From Pigmentiphaga aceris (GTDB lineage Bacteria > Pseudomonadota > Gammaproteobacteria > Burkholderiales > Burkholderiaceae_B), in NCBI RefSeq assembly GCF_008119665.1, contig NZ_CP043046.1, positions 372,001 to 436,000 on the forward strand: DNA of 64,000 nucleotides, given 5' to 3'. A program made the translations under genes and the position numbers. Shown here one piece after another: positions 27,066 through 35,940 of the stretch; the stretch's first letter is position 1, and every line of letters starts with the position of its first letter. The notes beneath the pieces are model-generated. The model was given only the letters and a program-made list of their open reading frames with translations, was not told the DNA's origin and made no database searches.

Positions 27066-28019
27066 TCAGTGCGGGGGCAATGCCGACGGCGGGCCTGACA
27101 CCAGGAAATCCGCCACTTCACCCGGCGCATTCGCAAACCCGTCGACCAGCGCATCCAGAAAGTTGCGCACCGCCGGCACCATGCCACGACGCGACGGAAA
27201 CACCGCATGCACGATGCCGCGCATGCGGGCCAGCTGCGGCATGACACGCACCAGCCGGCCCGCGCGCAGGTCGGCCCGTACGGTGATCTCGGGTAACCAT
27301 GCCACGCCCAGGCCACCCAGCACGGCAACGTGCAGGCTCTGAAAATCGTCCACCGTCAGACGCGGCACGTGCGAGAACAGCATTGGCTTCTTGTGCGCAT
27401 CCAGGAACTGCCACACCTGCGTGGTGGTGTTGTCGCTCATTGCCAGCGTGGGCAATTCTGCAAGTTCTTCCAAGGTCGTCGGTGCCTGCTTGCCACGCCA
27501 CAAGCTGGGGCAGGCGACCAGCATGGTGTCGGTTTCACCAAAGCGGCGAATGGCCAGGTCCGAGTCTTCCAGCGGCGGCTGGCGCACCCGCAAGGCCACA
27601 TCAAAACGCTCTTCGACCACGTCTACCCGGCGATTGCTGGCCTCGATATGCAGGCGCACCAAGGGGTTGTCGGACAGGAATTTGGTGGCGATGGTGGCAA
27701 CGTGACTGTGCAGCAAGCCGGGCGGACAACTGACACGAACCAGACCGCGTGGTTCGGACCGGGTCTGTTCGATGGCTTCATGCGCGGCATCGGCAATGCC
27801 CACCAGCGACAGGCAATGACTGTGGAAGGTTTCGCCTGCGGCCGTCAGGGAAATGCGCCGCGTGGTGCGGTTGAGCAGGCGCACGCCCAGGCGTTGTTCA
27901 AGCTCGGCGATACGGCGGCTGAGCATCGAGGTCTGCACGCCCAGGTGACGTGATGCCGCGCTGTAGCCGCCGTATTCGACCACCTTGGCAAAAAAATACA
28001 TGTCGTTCAAATCGGGCAT
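27066..28019 (-). CDS. LysR family regulator, probably of azoR
   Basis: 317 residues. An N-terminal winged helix (1-60: DLNDMYFFAKVVEYGGYSAASRHLGVQTSMLSRRIAELEQRLGVRLLNRTTRRISLTAAG) is followed by the periplasmic-binding-like effector domain. It diverges from the azoreductase gene with 200 bases between starts, the usual LysR-target layout. The intergenic stretch is AT-rich and contains TCCT-N6-AGGA at 28110-28123, a possible operator. The effector is unknown. Confidence 0.88.
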   Translation of the reverse strand: MPDLNDMYFFAKVVEYGGYSAASRHLGVQTSMLSRRIAELEQRLGVRLLNRTTRRISLTAAGETFHSHCLSLVGIADAAHEAIEQTRSEPRGLVRVSCPPGLLHSHVATIATKFLSDNPLVRLHIEASNRRVDVVEERFDVALRVRQPPLEDSDLAIRRFGETDTMLVACPSLWRGKQAPTTLEELAELPTLAMSDNTTTQVWQFLDAHKKPMLFSHVPRLTVDDFQSLHVAVLGGLGVAWLPEITVRADLRAGRLVRVMPQLARMRGIVHAVFPSRRGMVPAVRNFLDALVDGFANAPGEVADFLVSGPPSALPPH

Positions 28020-28219
28020 AGGTGATCTCCAGTACGTCCAGAAATGGCGTCGTTACTGGGATTTCGCGCGCACTACACGCGAGACATGACACCACGGTGG
28101 AACTGATTATCCTGAATATAGGACAGTTCTTCCGTTTAACGCTGTTTTTCTGTCTTTTTCAACTAGATAAACTGCAGTCATCCAAACATCAACGAACGCC
28201 GAATTCAGGCGCTGACATC

Positions 28220-28837
28220 ATGACCACATTGCTTCAACTCGATTCCAGCCCGCTCGGTGCCAATTCGGCTTCGCGCGCTTTGACCGCCGCCATCGCCCAG
28301 ACCCTGAAGACCACGGGCCAGGTCGACAACGTGGTTTACCGTGACCTGAGCGTTGACCCGATCAGCCATCTGGACGGCGCGCTGCTGTCTGCCATGCGTC
28401 CTGCCGAAGGTGCCACCACGCCGGAATCGGTCAAGGGCGAACTGGCGCTGAACGACACGCTGATCGACGAACTGTTCGCCGCAGACGTGATCGTCATCGG
28501 CGCACCGATGTACAACTTCTCGATCCCGACCCAACTGAAGGCCTGGATCGACCGCGTGGCGCAAGCCGGCCGCACCTTCCGCTACACCGCCACCGGCCCC
28601 GAAGGCCTGGTCACCGGCAAGCGCGCGATCATCGCGTCGTCGCGTGGCGGCGTGTATGCCGGTTCACAGATGGAAACCGCACTGGACCACCAGGAAGCCT
28701 ATCTGAAGGGCGTGCTGGGCTTCATCGGCATCACCGACGTGAAGGTGATCCGCGCTGAAGGCCTGGGCATGGGCCCGGAAGCCCGCCAGAAGGCGATGGA
28801 CGCCGCGATTGCACAATCGCAGGAACTGACCGCCTGA
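28220..28837 (+). CDS. azoR: FMN-dependent NADH-azoreductase
   Basis: 205 residues with the flavodoxin-like fold. MTTLLQLDSSPLGANSASRALTAAI binds the FMN phosphate; GAPMYNFSIPTQLKAWIDRVAQAGRTFRYTATGPEGLVTGKRAIIASSRGGVY is the AzoR hallmark around the flavin ring. The enzyme reduces azo dyes and quinones with NADH in the cytoplasm. The ATG at 28220 begins exactly at the conserved N-terminus. It is transcribed divergently from a LysR gene. A hairpin without a T run (28850-28868) follows the stop. Confidence 0.92.
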   Translation: MTTLLQLDSSPLGANSASRALTAAIAQTLKTTGQVDNVVYRDLSVDPISHLDGALLSAMRPAEGATTPESVKGELALNDTLIDELFAADVIVIGAPMYNFSIPTQLKAWIDRVAQAGRTFRYTATGPEGLVTGKRAIIASSRGGVYAGSQMETALDHQEAYLKGVLGFIGITDVKVIRAEGLGMGPEARQKAMDAAIAQSQELTA

Positions 28838-29160
28838 GCGGTTTGCAAGCCCGGCGTTTGATGCCGGGTGGTACTGCGTAAGACGTTTATCCGCCCCTGC
28901 AAGCCGACTTGTTGTCTGGTTTGTGGGGGCGAGTTGTTTGTGTGCGCGGTGTTGCCGCTTTGCGTTTCTGCGTTCGTTTGGTTGCCACGCAACTGGCTGT
29001 CCGCGTCTGCTTGAGATTGTGCTGCTCGATATGCGCTGGTCTATGCGTCAGGCGGTCAGGAAATGCCTGCTCGACGGATGCACAAACGGCCGCCGCGCGC
29101 TACCCTTGGCGATTCGGGGTGTGTGATCATGCGCGCCCCAGGATGATCAAGGAATACGCC

Positions 29161-29646
29161 ATGAAAACGCTTCGCGCTTTATTCGTTTTAGCCGGTGCGC
29201 TGACGCTTCAGTCGCTGCCGATGGCGTCTCACGCCCAATTGCTTGACGCCGTGAAAGGCGCGCTTGGGAACCATAACGCGACGTCTGGTTCTGCACCTGC
29301 CTCCTCGTCCTCGTCGTCTTCTGGCGGCTTGGGTGCACTGAGCGGTCTGGGCGACCAGTTGTCGTTGCCGGCGATTGGTTCGGCCAGTGCGGGAAATGTG
29401 GCGGGTGTGTTGACCTTCTGCATGAAGAACAATTACCTGGGCAGCAATGGTGTGGCCGGCATCAAGGACAAGCTGCTGGGCAAGCTGGGTGGCCAGAAGC
29501 AGGCGGCGGCTGATCCGGGTTATGCGGATGGGATGAAGGGCATCATCGGTGGTGGCGGCAGCAAGCTGGACCTGTCGAATATGCGCAAGCAGGTGACGGA
29601 TAAGGCGTGCGAGAAGGTGCTGGAGTATGGGAAGTCCATGCTCTGA
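29161..29646 (+). CDS. DUF2501 family secreted protein (YjjA-like)
   Basis: 161 residues. The signal peptide covers about 1-25 (MKTLRALFVLAGALTLQSLPMASHA), followed by a Ser-rich linker (PASSSSSSSGGLGAL). The conserved C-terminal part, LPAIGSASAGNVAGVLTFCMKNNYLG and KVTDKACEKVLEYGKSML-like residues with two Cys, matches DUF2501 proteins of the periplasm. Function is unknown in the family. It is followed by a long repeat element (see 29720-30131). Confidence 0.8.
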   Translation: MKTLRALFVLAGALTLQSLPMASHAQLLDAVKGALGNHNATSGSAPASSSSSSSGGLGALSGLGDQLSLPAIGSASAGNVAGVLTFCMKNNYLGSNGVAGIKDKLLGKLGGQKQAAADPGYADGMKGIIGGGGSKLDLSNMRKQVTDKACEKVLEYGKSML

Positions 29647-29719
29647 TTTCGTACCCCGGGGCGCGGTTTTGCTGCGACGGTGGTTGAGTCTTTGGTCGGT
29701 CGCGTTTTGTCCGTGACGG

Positions 29720-30131
29720 TGTGGTTGTTCTTCTGCCAGTCGCGGGTGGTGGGGCCGGCTCGTCTGCCCCGCTGGACTTTCGCATCGGGACTCCCGCCCT
29801 CCACGTCGTCCAGAAGGGCAGCCAATCCGGCCCCACCACCCGCGCCTTCAAGCTTTCTTGGTCAAAAGCACATGCCGCCTTTGGGCGGCTTCTGTTTTTC
29901 TGGCTGCTTGGTGCCGTAGGCGGTTCTCGGCATTCGTGGGTCACCATTCTTGATCGCCATGCGGCTGGCCTTGGGGACTTGGCTGGCCAAGTCGCCACGA
30001 AGCGGCTCAGCGGCTCACGGTTCTGACCGTTCTCTAGCGGCCTTTCAGGGCAGCGCCACTGAAGAAAATTTGCGCGCCTGTTTTGCGGTGGGGTGACTTG
30101 GAAGCGGGTGGCCGCACACCAGGTAATGCGA
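29720..30131 (+). repeat. Left arm of long inverted repeat
   Basis: About 410 bases, matching the reverse complement of 30471-30881. The core 29741-29844 (104 bases) is bounded by an 18-base perfect inverted repeat starting CGCGGGTGGTGGGGCCGG. By eye it differs from the other copy at only two positions. The rest of the arm is clearly related but more diverged, with blocks such as CTTGGTGCCGTAGGCGGTTC and CACCATTCTTGATCGCCA conserved. It begins 73 bases after the DUF2501 gene. Confidence 0.85.
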
Positions 30132-30470
30132 CGAAAAGGCAGAGCGCTGAAGGTCCAGGCTTTGAAGGCTGCGCATTGAACGTTTGGGGCGATGACGAAC
30201 GCTCGAAGCGATGACGAGCTTTCGAAGCGGTGGTGATGCCAGGCGCTTCCAACAGTCCAGCATGTGCTGTCACCCGTCGAGAACCAACTCGTCGCCGTTG
30301 TCGGGAACAAGATGATCGAGAACGCGAAGATCGCCGTGTGCAGCTAGCGCGCCCAGCTGCCGATGCCCCGAGTAGTGTTGCCGTCGCCATGTGGCAACCG
30401 CCTGGACCAACTCGCAACAGGCGTTTTCGCCAATCAGCCACCAACGCGACGATTGCCGCTGCCGCTCTCC

Positions 30471-30881
30471 GCATGCCGTGATGCGGCGGCCACCCGCTTC
30501 GGTGTCACCCCACCACCAAGCAGACGCGCAAATATTCTTGAGAGGCGCTGCGGTAAAAGGCAGCAGAAGAACCCACCAAATAGTGAGCCGGAGAAATCGC
30601 TTCGTGGCGACCTGGCCAGCCAGTCCCCGATGCCAGCAGCGTGGCGATCAAGAATGGTGGCCAAAAAATGCCGAGAACCGCCTACGGCACCAAGCAGACA
30701 GCAAAACGGCAGACGTCCACAGGCGGGATCAGCTTTTAACCAAGCCGTTTTGAAGGCGTGGGTGGTGGGGCCGGATTGGCTGCCCTTCTGGACGACGTGG
30801 AGGGCGGGAGTCCCGACGCGAAAGTCCAGCGGGGCAGACGAGCCGGCCCCACCACCCGCGACTGACTAAAGAACCACCACA
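30471..30881 (-). repeat. Right arm of long inverted repeat
   Basis: Reverse-complement partner of 29720-30131; the matching core is 30757-30860. Read on the minus strand it follows the stop codon of the amino-acid permease gene after 18 bases, so both copies have the same orientation relative to the gene that reads into them. Confidence 0.85.
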
Positions 30882-30898
30882 CAGCCAAAAGCAAACCT

Positions 30899-31627
30899 TC
30901 AAGCCGGCTGATTCCGAACAGCAGCTACAACCACAGCCCCCGAGCCACTGCGTTTCTTCATGATCCGCTTCTCGATCAGGCTCACTCCCCGCCCAAGCAG
31001 ATAGCAGATGACGAAATAGCTGATCGCCAGCAAGCCATACACCTCGAACGGCTTCGTCAACAACTGCCCATTCACCTGATACGCCGCATTGGTCAGCTCA
31101 TCCACCCCGATCACATACGCCAACGACGTATTTTTCACCAGCACCACAAACTGGCTGAGAATGCTCGGGATCATATTGAACAGCGCCTGCGGCAACACCA
31201 CACTCGCAAAAATCTGCGGCGTCGTCAGACCCAGCGCGCGCGCCGCCTGTGTCTGCCCCGACGGCAAAGACACAATGCCCGCGCGCACGATCTCACCCAT
31301 ATAGGCGCTCTCGTAGACGACCAACGCAAACAGCATCATCAGCGTTGCATTGATATCCTTGCCACCAATCAGCGGCACCAGGAAATACGCCCAGAACACC
31401 ACCAACAGCAGCGGTAATCCACGCACCGTATGCACATAGAACGCCGCCACACGCGCAAGCGGAACCCAGGTCGATACCCGCGCCAATCCAACCAGGATTG
31501 CCAGCGGGAAAGAGATGATTAACGCCAGCGCCGCCAGCACCAAAGTCATCGCCAAGCCACCCAAGGGGCCTTGCGGATATTGACCGACCAGCAGTATCAG
31601 ACCGTAGTCACGAAGAATGTCGATCAT
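30899..31627 (-). CDS. Polar amino acid ABC transporter permease (GltK/HisM type)
   Basis: 242 residues with about five membrane helices. The family's cytoplasmic coupling segment is LPSGQTQAARALGLTTPQIFASVVLPQALFNMIPSILSQFVVLVKNTSLAYVIGVDEL. It partners the permease encoded 112 bases upstream. The extreme C-terminus (KKRSGSGAVVVAAVRNQPA) runs slightly beyond the usual end. It is the last gene before the inverted-repeat region; no ATPase gene follows, although glutamate/aspartate systems usually place gltL here. Confidence 0.9.
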   Translation of the reverse strand: MIDILRDYGLILLVGQYPQGPLGGLAMTLVLAALALIISFPLAILVGLARVSTWVPLARVAAFYVHTVRGLPLLLVVFWAYFLVPLIGGKDINATLMMLFALVVYESAYMGEIVRAGIVSLPSGQTQAARALGLTTPQIFASVVLPQALFNMIPSILSQFVVLVKNTSLAYVIGVDELTNAAYQVNGQLLTKPFEVYGLLAISYFVICYLLGRGVSLIEKRIMKKRSGSGAVVVAAVRNQPA

Positions 31628-31739
31628 GCCGGCATCCCTTGTGCGAACCCATGAACGGTAGCGTCGCAGGCCGCGTCCACGATATTCATGCCGCAGTTCA
31701 TATCAACGCAGCCAAACCGAAAAACGAACGTGTGCGTAA

Positions 31740-32426
31740 TCATCGTTTGCTCATCGCCACACGTTTGCTGGCTACCGATCCGGCATAGATCAGCAAATAA
31801 GAAATCGCCAGGTAACAGATCGACGCCACGATGAACGCCTCGAAGGTTCGATACGTCTCGTTTTCCATCTGCCGCACCGCATGCATCAACTCAGCCACGC
31901 CAATCATCATGGCCAGACTGGTTGCCTTGAACAGCGCAAGCGTCTGGTTCACCAGCGCCGGCAAGGCGTTGCGCAGCGCTTGCGGCAGCAAGATGAAACG
32001 CATGGTCTGCGTATAGGTGAAGCCAAGCGAACGCGCCGCCTGCGACTGCCCGGACGACACGCTGCGCAAGCCGCTGCGCAGGTCTTCCGACATGTAGGCG
32101 GCGGCGTATAAGGTCAGCGCAATCGCGGCCATCAGGAATTCGCCGTCGTTGCGGTTGATCCAGCGTTGCCAGTCTCGGGGCAGCAACTGCGGCACGCCGA
32201 AGTACCAGACAAAAATCTGCACCAGGCCGGGCACGTTGCGGTGGTATTCAACGAACAGCGCGATCACGCCTTGAGCAATCTTGCTTGAGGTTGCACGGAT
32301 CGCAGTCAGCAGCGAAGCGACCACAAGCGCGGCCACCCAGCTGACGGCGAACAGCTTGGCGGTGATGCCAAGCCCGTGCAGCAGCAAGGCAAAGTAGCCA
32401 GGCCGCGCGAGGAGGAGATCTTCCAT
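31740..32426 (-). CDS. Polar amino acid ABC transporter permease (GltJ type)
   Basis: About 228 residues from the ATG at 32426 (MEDLLLARPGYFALLLHG), chosen because an upstream GTG adds residues unlike the family. It contains the EAA-type coupling segment SSGQSQAARSLGFTYTQTMRFILLPQALRNALPALVNQTLALFKATSLAMMIGVAEL. First permease of the heterodimer. It lies 60 bases after the binding-protein stop. Confidence 0.9.
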   Translation of the reverse strand: MEDLLLARPGYFALLLHGLGITAKLFAVSWVAALVVASLLTAIRATSSKIAQGVIALFVEYHRNVPGLVQIFVWYFGVPQLLPRDWQRWINRNDGEFLMAAIALTLYAAAYMSEDLRSGLRSVSSGQSQAARSLGFTYTQTMRFILLPQALRNALPALVNQTLALFKATSLAMMIGVAELMHAVRQMENETYRTFEAFIVASICYLAISYLLIYAGSVASKRVAMSKR

Positions 32427-32485
32427 GGGGGAATCGACCGACCGGCAGGCCACAAGCCCGCCCGGCCGGTCAGCAACTCAAAGAC

Positions 32486-33310
32486 TTATTTGGCGAAGGT
32501 GGCGATCGGGGTCAGCTTCTTTTCGCGTGCGAAAGCGAAGCGAGTCTCCGGGCCGTACCACTTGACCCACAGCTTGTCGATGTCGCCGCTGGCTTCCAGT
32601 TCTTCCAGCGCCTTGTTGACCGCGCCCAACATGGCCGGCTCGCCCTTTTTCACGCCGAGTGCCGACGGTTCCCAGGCCAGCGCGTCGTTGATGTACACGC
32701 CTTCACCCTTGGTTTCGGCCAGGTAGCGCAGGCCAGCGGTGTGCGAGGTCACGAAGCCATCGACCTTGTCCTGCATGAACGCCAGGAAGGCGGCCGGGCC
32801 GTCTTGATAGGTCAGCACTTCGGACTTGGTCAGCACTTGGCGTGCGTAGATTTCCGGAGTGGACGTCTTCACGGCGCTGACGCGCTTGCCAGCCAGGGCG
32901 GCGAAGCTGTCGAGCTTGTCGGCCTTGCGGACCAGCACGCGCATCGGCACCTGATAGTGCGCAGCGGTGAAGTCGACTTGTTCGGCGCGTTCCTTGGTGT
33001 AGCCCAGTGCTGCCGACACCAGGTCGACGCGGCCGCTGGCCAGTTCAGGAATGCGCTGCTCGATCGACAGGCCGCGATGCTCCAGCTTGACGCCCAGCTT
33101 GGCGGCGATGGCCTCGCACATGTCGACGTCGAAGCCGACGATCTGACGGGTCTTGGGGTCCTGGAAGCCCAACGGCTCGGTGGTGGTCAGCGTGCCGCAC
33201 ACCAGGGTGCCGCGTGCTTTGACGTCGGCCAGTTGGTCAGCGTGGGCGGAGAACGCGGTGGCGCTCAGGGCGACGGCAAACGCCGGGATCAGGGCAAGGC
33301 GGAATTTCAT
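32486..33310 (-). CDS. Amino acid ABC transporter substrate-binding protein (GltI/family 3)
   Basis: 274 residues from the ATG at 33310, which has AGGAG upstream and opens with a signal peptide (MKFRLALIPAFAVALSATAFSAHA). It continues LADVKARGTLVCGTLTTTEPLGFQDPKTRQIVGFDVDMCEAIAAKLGVKLEHR, the family 3 solute-binding pattern, and IPELASGRVDLVSAALGYTKERAEQVDFT. Probable ligands are glutamate/aspartate or another polar amino acid. First gene of a three-gene minus-strand operon. Confidence 0.9.
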   Translation of the reverse strand: MKFRLALIPAFAVALSATAFSAHADQLADVKARGTLVCGTLTTTEPLGFQDPKTRQIVGFDVDMCEAIAAKLGVKLEHRGLSIEQRIPELASGRVDLVSAALGYTKERAEQVDFTAAHYQVPMRVLVRKADKLDSFAALAGKRVSAVKTSTPEIYARQVLTKSEVLTYQDGPAAFLAFMQDKVDGFVTSHTAGLRYLAETKGEGVYINDALAWEPSALGVKKGEPAMLGAVNKALEELEASGDIDKLWVKWYGPETRFAFAREKKLTPIATFAK

Positions 33311-33467
33311 CGGGTCTCCTCGTCGGCTCGTCGGCCGGCCACGTGTCGTGGCGAATGTCGGGGTGGGGTCTATGCGCATGCATTATGAAGCAAGGCCGAG
33401 CTTCTCGATAAGTGCAATCGCGCTAAGCTGGTCCGATGTGCGACACCACGGAAACATAGGACATCAC

Positions 33468-33821
33468 ATGAGTCATCAAGGCCAGGACCGCAAGATCGAC
33501 AATATCGAGTTCAACGTCACCGACATTGCGCGCACCAAGGCGTTCTACGGGTCGGTGTTCGGTTGGACGTTCACGGACTTCGGGCCGACCTACACGGAAT
33601 TCACCGATGGTCGGCTGACGGGCGGTTTCACGACGGGCGAGGAAGTTCGGCCCGGTGGTCCGCTGATCATTCTGTACGCCGATGACCTAGCTGCCACGCA
33701 GCAGCGCATCGAAGCTGCCGGGGCGCGCATCGTCAAGCCGGTGTTTTCGTTTCCGGGCGGACGCCGGTTCCACTTTGTGGACCCGGATGGATATGAATTG
33801 GCGGTCTGGTCTGCAAATTAA
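33468..33821 (+). CDS. VOC (glyoxalase/bleomycin resistance) family protein
   Basis: 117 residues, a compact double beta-alpha-beta-beta-beta unit. NIEFNVTDIARTKAFYGSVFGWTFTDFG and RIVKPVFSFPGGRRFHFVDPDGYELAVWS match the vicinal oxygen chelate fold. The usual metal-ligand positions look partly lost (for example the first ligand is E in NIEF), so it may bind rather than transform its ligand. It diverges from the amino-acid transporter operon and converges on the Lrp gene. Function unknown. Confidence 0.82.
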   Translation: MSHQGQDRKIDNIEFNVTDIARTKAFYGSVFGWTFTDFGPTYTEFTDGRLTGGFTTGEEVRPGGPLIILYADDLAATQQRIEAAGARIVKPVFSFPGGRRFHFVDPDGYELAVWSAN

Positions 33822-33930
33822 GGCTCGGGTTGCGCCGCGCAGCTTGCGCAGATAGCCATCAGAAAGCGCGTAATGGCGCGTGCTGCCACTGCGCGTGATC
33901 CACAGGGTTCGACCCACACAGCGCACACCC

Positions 33931-34458
33931 TCAGCTTTCCCGCTGCACCAACCTTGCCCGCCGCGTCACAGTCCGTGGCCGCGACAACTGGGTAAGCGGC
34001 AGCGCCGTACTGGACTTGATCCGCTGCAGCGCAATGCTGGACTGGATGTTCGACACCCCCGGCAGCCGCGTCAGCGGCTTCAACACCACTTCCGACAGAT
34101 CCGCCAGGGACGCGGCGACGATCTGCAGCATGTAGTCGGCCCCGCCGCTGATCGAATAGCAATCCAGAATTTCTGGAATGCCACCCACTGCACGCTCGAA
34201 GGCTTCGCCTTCTTCCCCGCCATGCCGCGCCAGAGTCACGTAGGTGAAGGCGCGCACGTTCAAGCCAAGCAAGGTGGGGTCGAGCAAGGCGACATAGGCC
34301 TGGATCAGACCCATGGCTTCCAGTCGTTGAATGCGCCGGCTGACCTGCGACGCCGACAGGTGCAGGCGTTCGCCCATGTTCTGATTGGTGGCGTGCATAT
34401 CGCGCTGCAGTTCCGCCAACAGGGCCAGATCCACAGGGGCAAGCAGTAAATCGTCCAT
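33931..34458 (-). CDS. Lrp/AsnC family regulator, divergent from hpd
   Basis: 175 residues from the ATG at 34458 (GGAG upstream; further upstream in-frame codons overlap the hpd promoter). The N-terminal helix-turn-helix contains MDDLLLAPVDLALLAELQRDMHATNQNMGERLHLSASQVSRRIQRLE. The C-terminal ligand domain (RAM) contains IPEILDCYSISGGADYMLQIVAASLADLSEVVLKPLTRLPGVSNIQSSIAL. Lrp-type proteins next to hpd commonly control tyrosine catabolism; here this is inferred from the divergent arrangement. Confidence 0.88.
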   Translation of the reverse strand: MDDLLLAPVDLALLAELQRDMHATNQNMGERLHLSASQVSRRIQRLEAMGLIQAYVALLDPTLLGLNVRAFTYVTLARHGGEEGEAFERAVGGIPEILDCYSISGGADYMLQIVAASLADLSEVVLKPLTRLPGVSNIQSSIALQRIKSSTALPLTQLSRPRTVTRRARLVQRES

Positions 34459-34597
34459 TTTGGCTCCAGCATGCACGATTTGTGCGTTATCCACAGGCGG
34501 AAACGGCAAAGTTGCGCACAAAAATCGCATTTCCGGGCGAATAATACCCCTAGGCCTTAAGAGCAATCATCCCGAAAAATTCCCAGGAGACACCGCC

Positions 34598-35722
34598 ATG
34601 AGCAATGCCCCCGAGATCGACGCCATCAACCCCATGGGCACCGACGGTTTTGAGTTCATCGAATACGCGGCACCTGATCCCGCAGCCATGGCGGCTGTCT
34701 TCGAGCGCATGGGCTTCACCGCGATTGCCCGCCATCGCCGCAAGAACGTCACACTGTATCGCCAGGGTGAAATCAACTTCATTCTGAACGCCGAGCCCGA
34801 TTCCTTTGCCCAGCGTTTTGCCCGCATCCACGGCCCCAGCGTCTGTGCGATTGCGTTCCGTGTGGCCGATGCCAAGCAAGCCTATGAGCGCGCCTTGTCG
34901 CTGGGCGCGTGGGGGTATGCACAGCAGTCCGGCCCGGGTGAACTGAACATTCCGGCGATCAAGGGGATTGGCGATTCGCTGATCTATCTGGTCGACCAAT
35001 GGCGCGGCAAGAATGGCGCAAAAGAGGGCGAGATCGGCAACATCGGTTTCTATGACGTGGACTTCCTGCCGCTGCCGGGTGCGTCGCTGAACCCCAAGGG
35101 CAATGGCCTGACCTATATCGACCACCTGACCCACAACGTGCACAAGGGTCGCATGGAAGAGTGGGCCGATTTCTACACCCGCCTGTTCAACTTCCGCGAA
35201 GCGCGTTACTTCGACATCGAAGGCCAGGTTACGGGTGTGAAAAGCAAGGCCATGGTCAGCCCCTGCGGCAAGCTGCGCATTCCGATCAATGAGGAAGGCA
35301 CCGCCACCAAGGGCCAGATCCAGGAGTACCTGGACCGCTACCACGGTGAGGGCATTCAGCACATCGCGATGGGCTCGGACAACTTGTACGAGACCGTCGA
35401 CAAGCTGCGCGAGAAGGGTGTCACCTTGCTGGACACCATCGACACCTATTACGAGCTGGTCGACAAGCGCATCCCGGGTCACGGGGAAGACGTGAAGGCC
35501 TTGTTCGATCGCAAGATCCTGATCGACGGCAAGCGGGACGCCTTGCTGCTGCAGATCTTCTCGGAAAACCAGCTGGGCCCGATCTTCTTCGAGTTCATTC
35601 AGCGCAAGGGCGATCAGGGCTTTGGGGAAGGTAACTTCCGCGCCTTGTTCGAAAGCATCGAGCTGGATCAGATGCGCCGTGGCGTGCTGGAAGCGAAGCC
35701 CGCTGCCGACGCACCGGCCTGA
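34598..35722 (+). CDS. hpd: 4-hydroxyphenylpyruvate dioxygenase
   Basis: 374 residues. Converts 4-hydroxyphenylpyruvate and O2 to homogentisate and CO2 in tyrosine catabolism. The iron ligands are visible as His176 (YIDHLTHNV), His255 (GIQHIAM) and Glu332 (FFEFIQRKGD). The N-terminal VOC domain begins MGTDGFEFIEYAAPDP. The start has CAGGAGA upstream. No homogentisate dioxygenase gene is adjacent; the aromatic aminotransferase that would supply the substrate lies at 38266. Confidence 0.95.
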   Translation: MSNAPEIDAINPMGTDGFEFIEYAAPDPAAMAAVFERMGFTAIARHRRKNVTLYRQGEINFILNAEPDSFAQRFARIHGPSVCAIAFRVADAKQAYERALSLGAWGYAQQSGPGELNIPAIKGIGDSLIYLVDQWRGKNGAKEGEIGNIGFYDVDFLPLPGASLNPKGNGLTYIDHLTHNVHKGRMEEWADFYTRLFNFREARYFDIEGQVTGVKSKAMVSPCGKLRIPINEEGTATKGQIQEYLDRYHGEGIQHIAMGSDNLYETVDKLREKGVTLLDTIDTYYELVDKRIPGHGEDVKALFDRKILIDGKRDALLLQIFSENQLGPIFFEFIQRKGDQGFGEGNFRALFESIELDQMRRGVLEAKPAADAPA

Positions 35723-35940
35723 GCCGTTGGTCGGAACGCGCCAGGCGGATGCTGCATCTGGCCGTTCCAATCCAGCACTTCCACTGACGTTTTTCTGAAC
35801 CGTCGACCATCGGTGCCGGGGGTAACTGTGCCTCCGGTAGCCTCAATTACAACCCCATCCATTTCGCCGCTAAGATAACCGCGGTACGTGCATGTGCCCG
35901 GCTTCGCCAGCAGCCGGGCGGCTTAACGGGGTTGTTGCAG

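Larger units (their letters stand above)
29647..30898. other. 1.25-kb non-coding region built of an inverted repeat
   Basis: No open frame here has a recognisable protein, ribosome site or normal codon pattern. The region consists of two inverted repeat arms (29720-30131 and 30471-30881) around a 339-base spacer. The spacer contains a 19-base tandem duplication around GCGATGACGA (30189-30226). Both flanking genes point into the region. Confidence 0.7.

Noticed and set aside
28850..28868. CCCGGC/GCCGGG hairpin after azoR as a terminator
   Set aside because: Short six-pair stem and no T run; not enough to call.
30034..30474. 146-codon minus-strand open frame inside the repeat region
   Set aside because: Arg/Ser-rich low-complexity product with no ribosome site; it lies across a repeat arm and the spacer, and the equivalent frames in the two arms are not preserved as proteins.
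29721..30893. Inverted repeat read as an insertion sequence
   Set aside because: No transposase frame, no target-site duplication that I can see, and the arms are too diverged outside the core to be recent IS ends. Kept as a repeat only.
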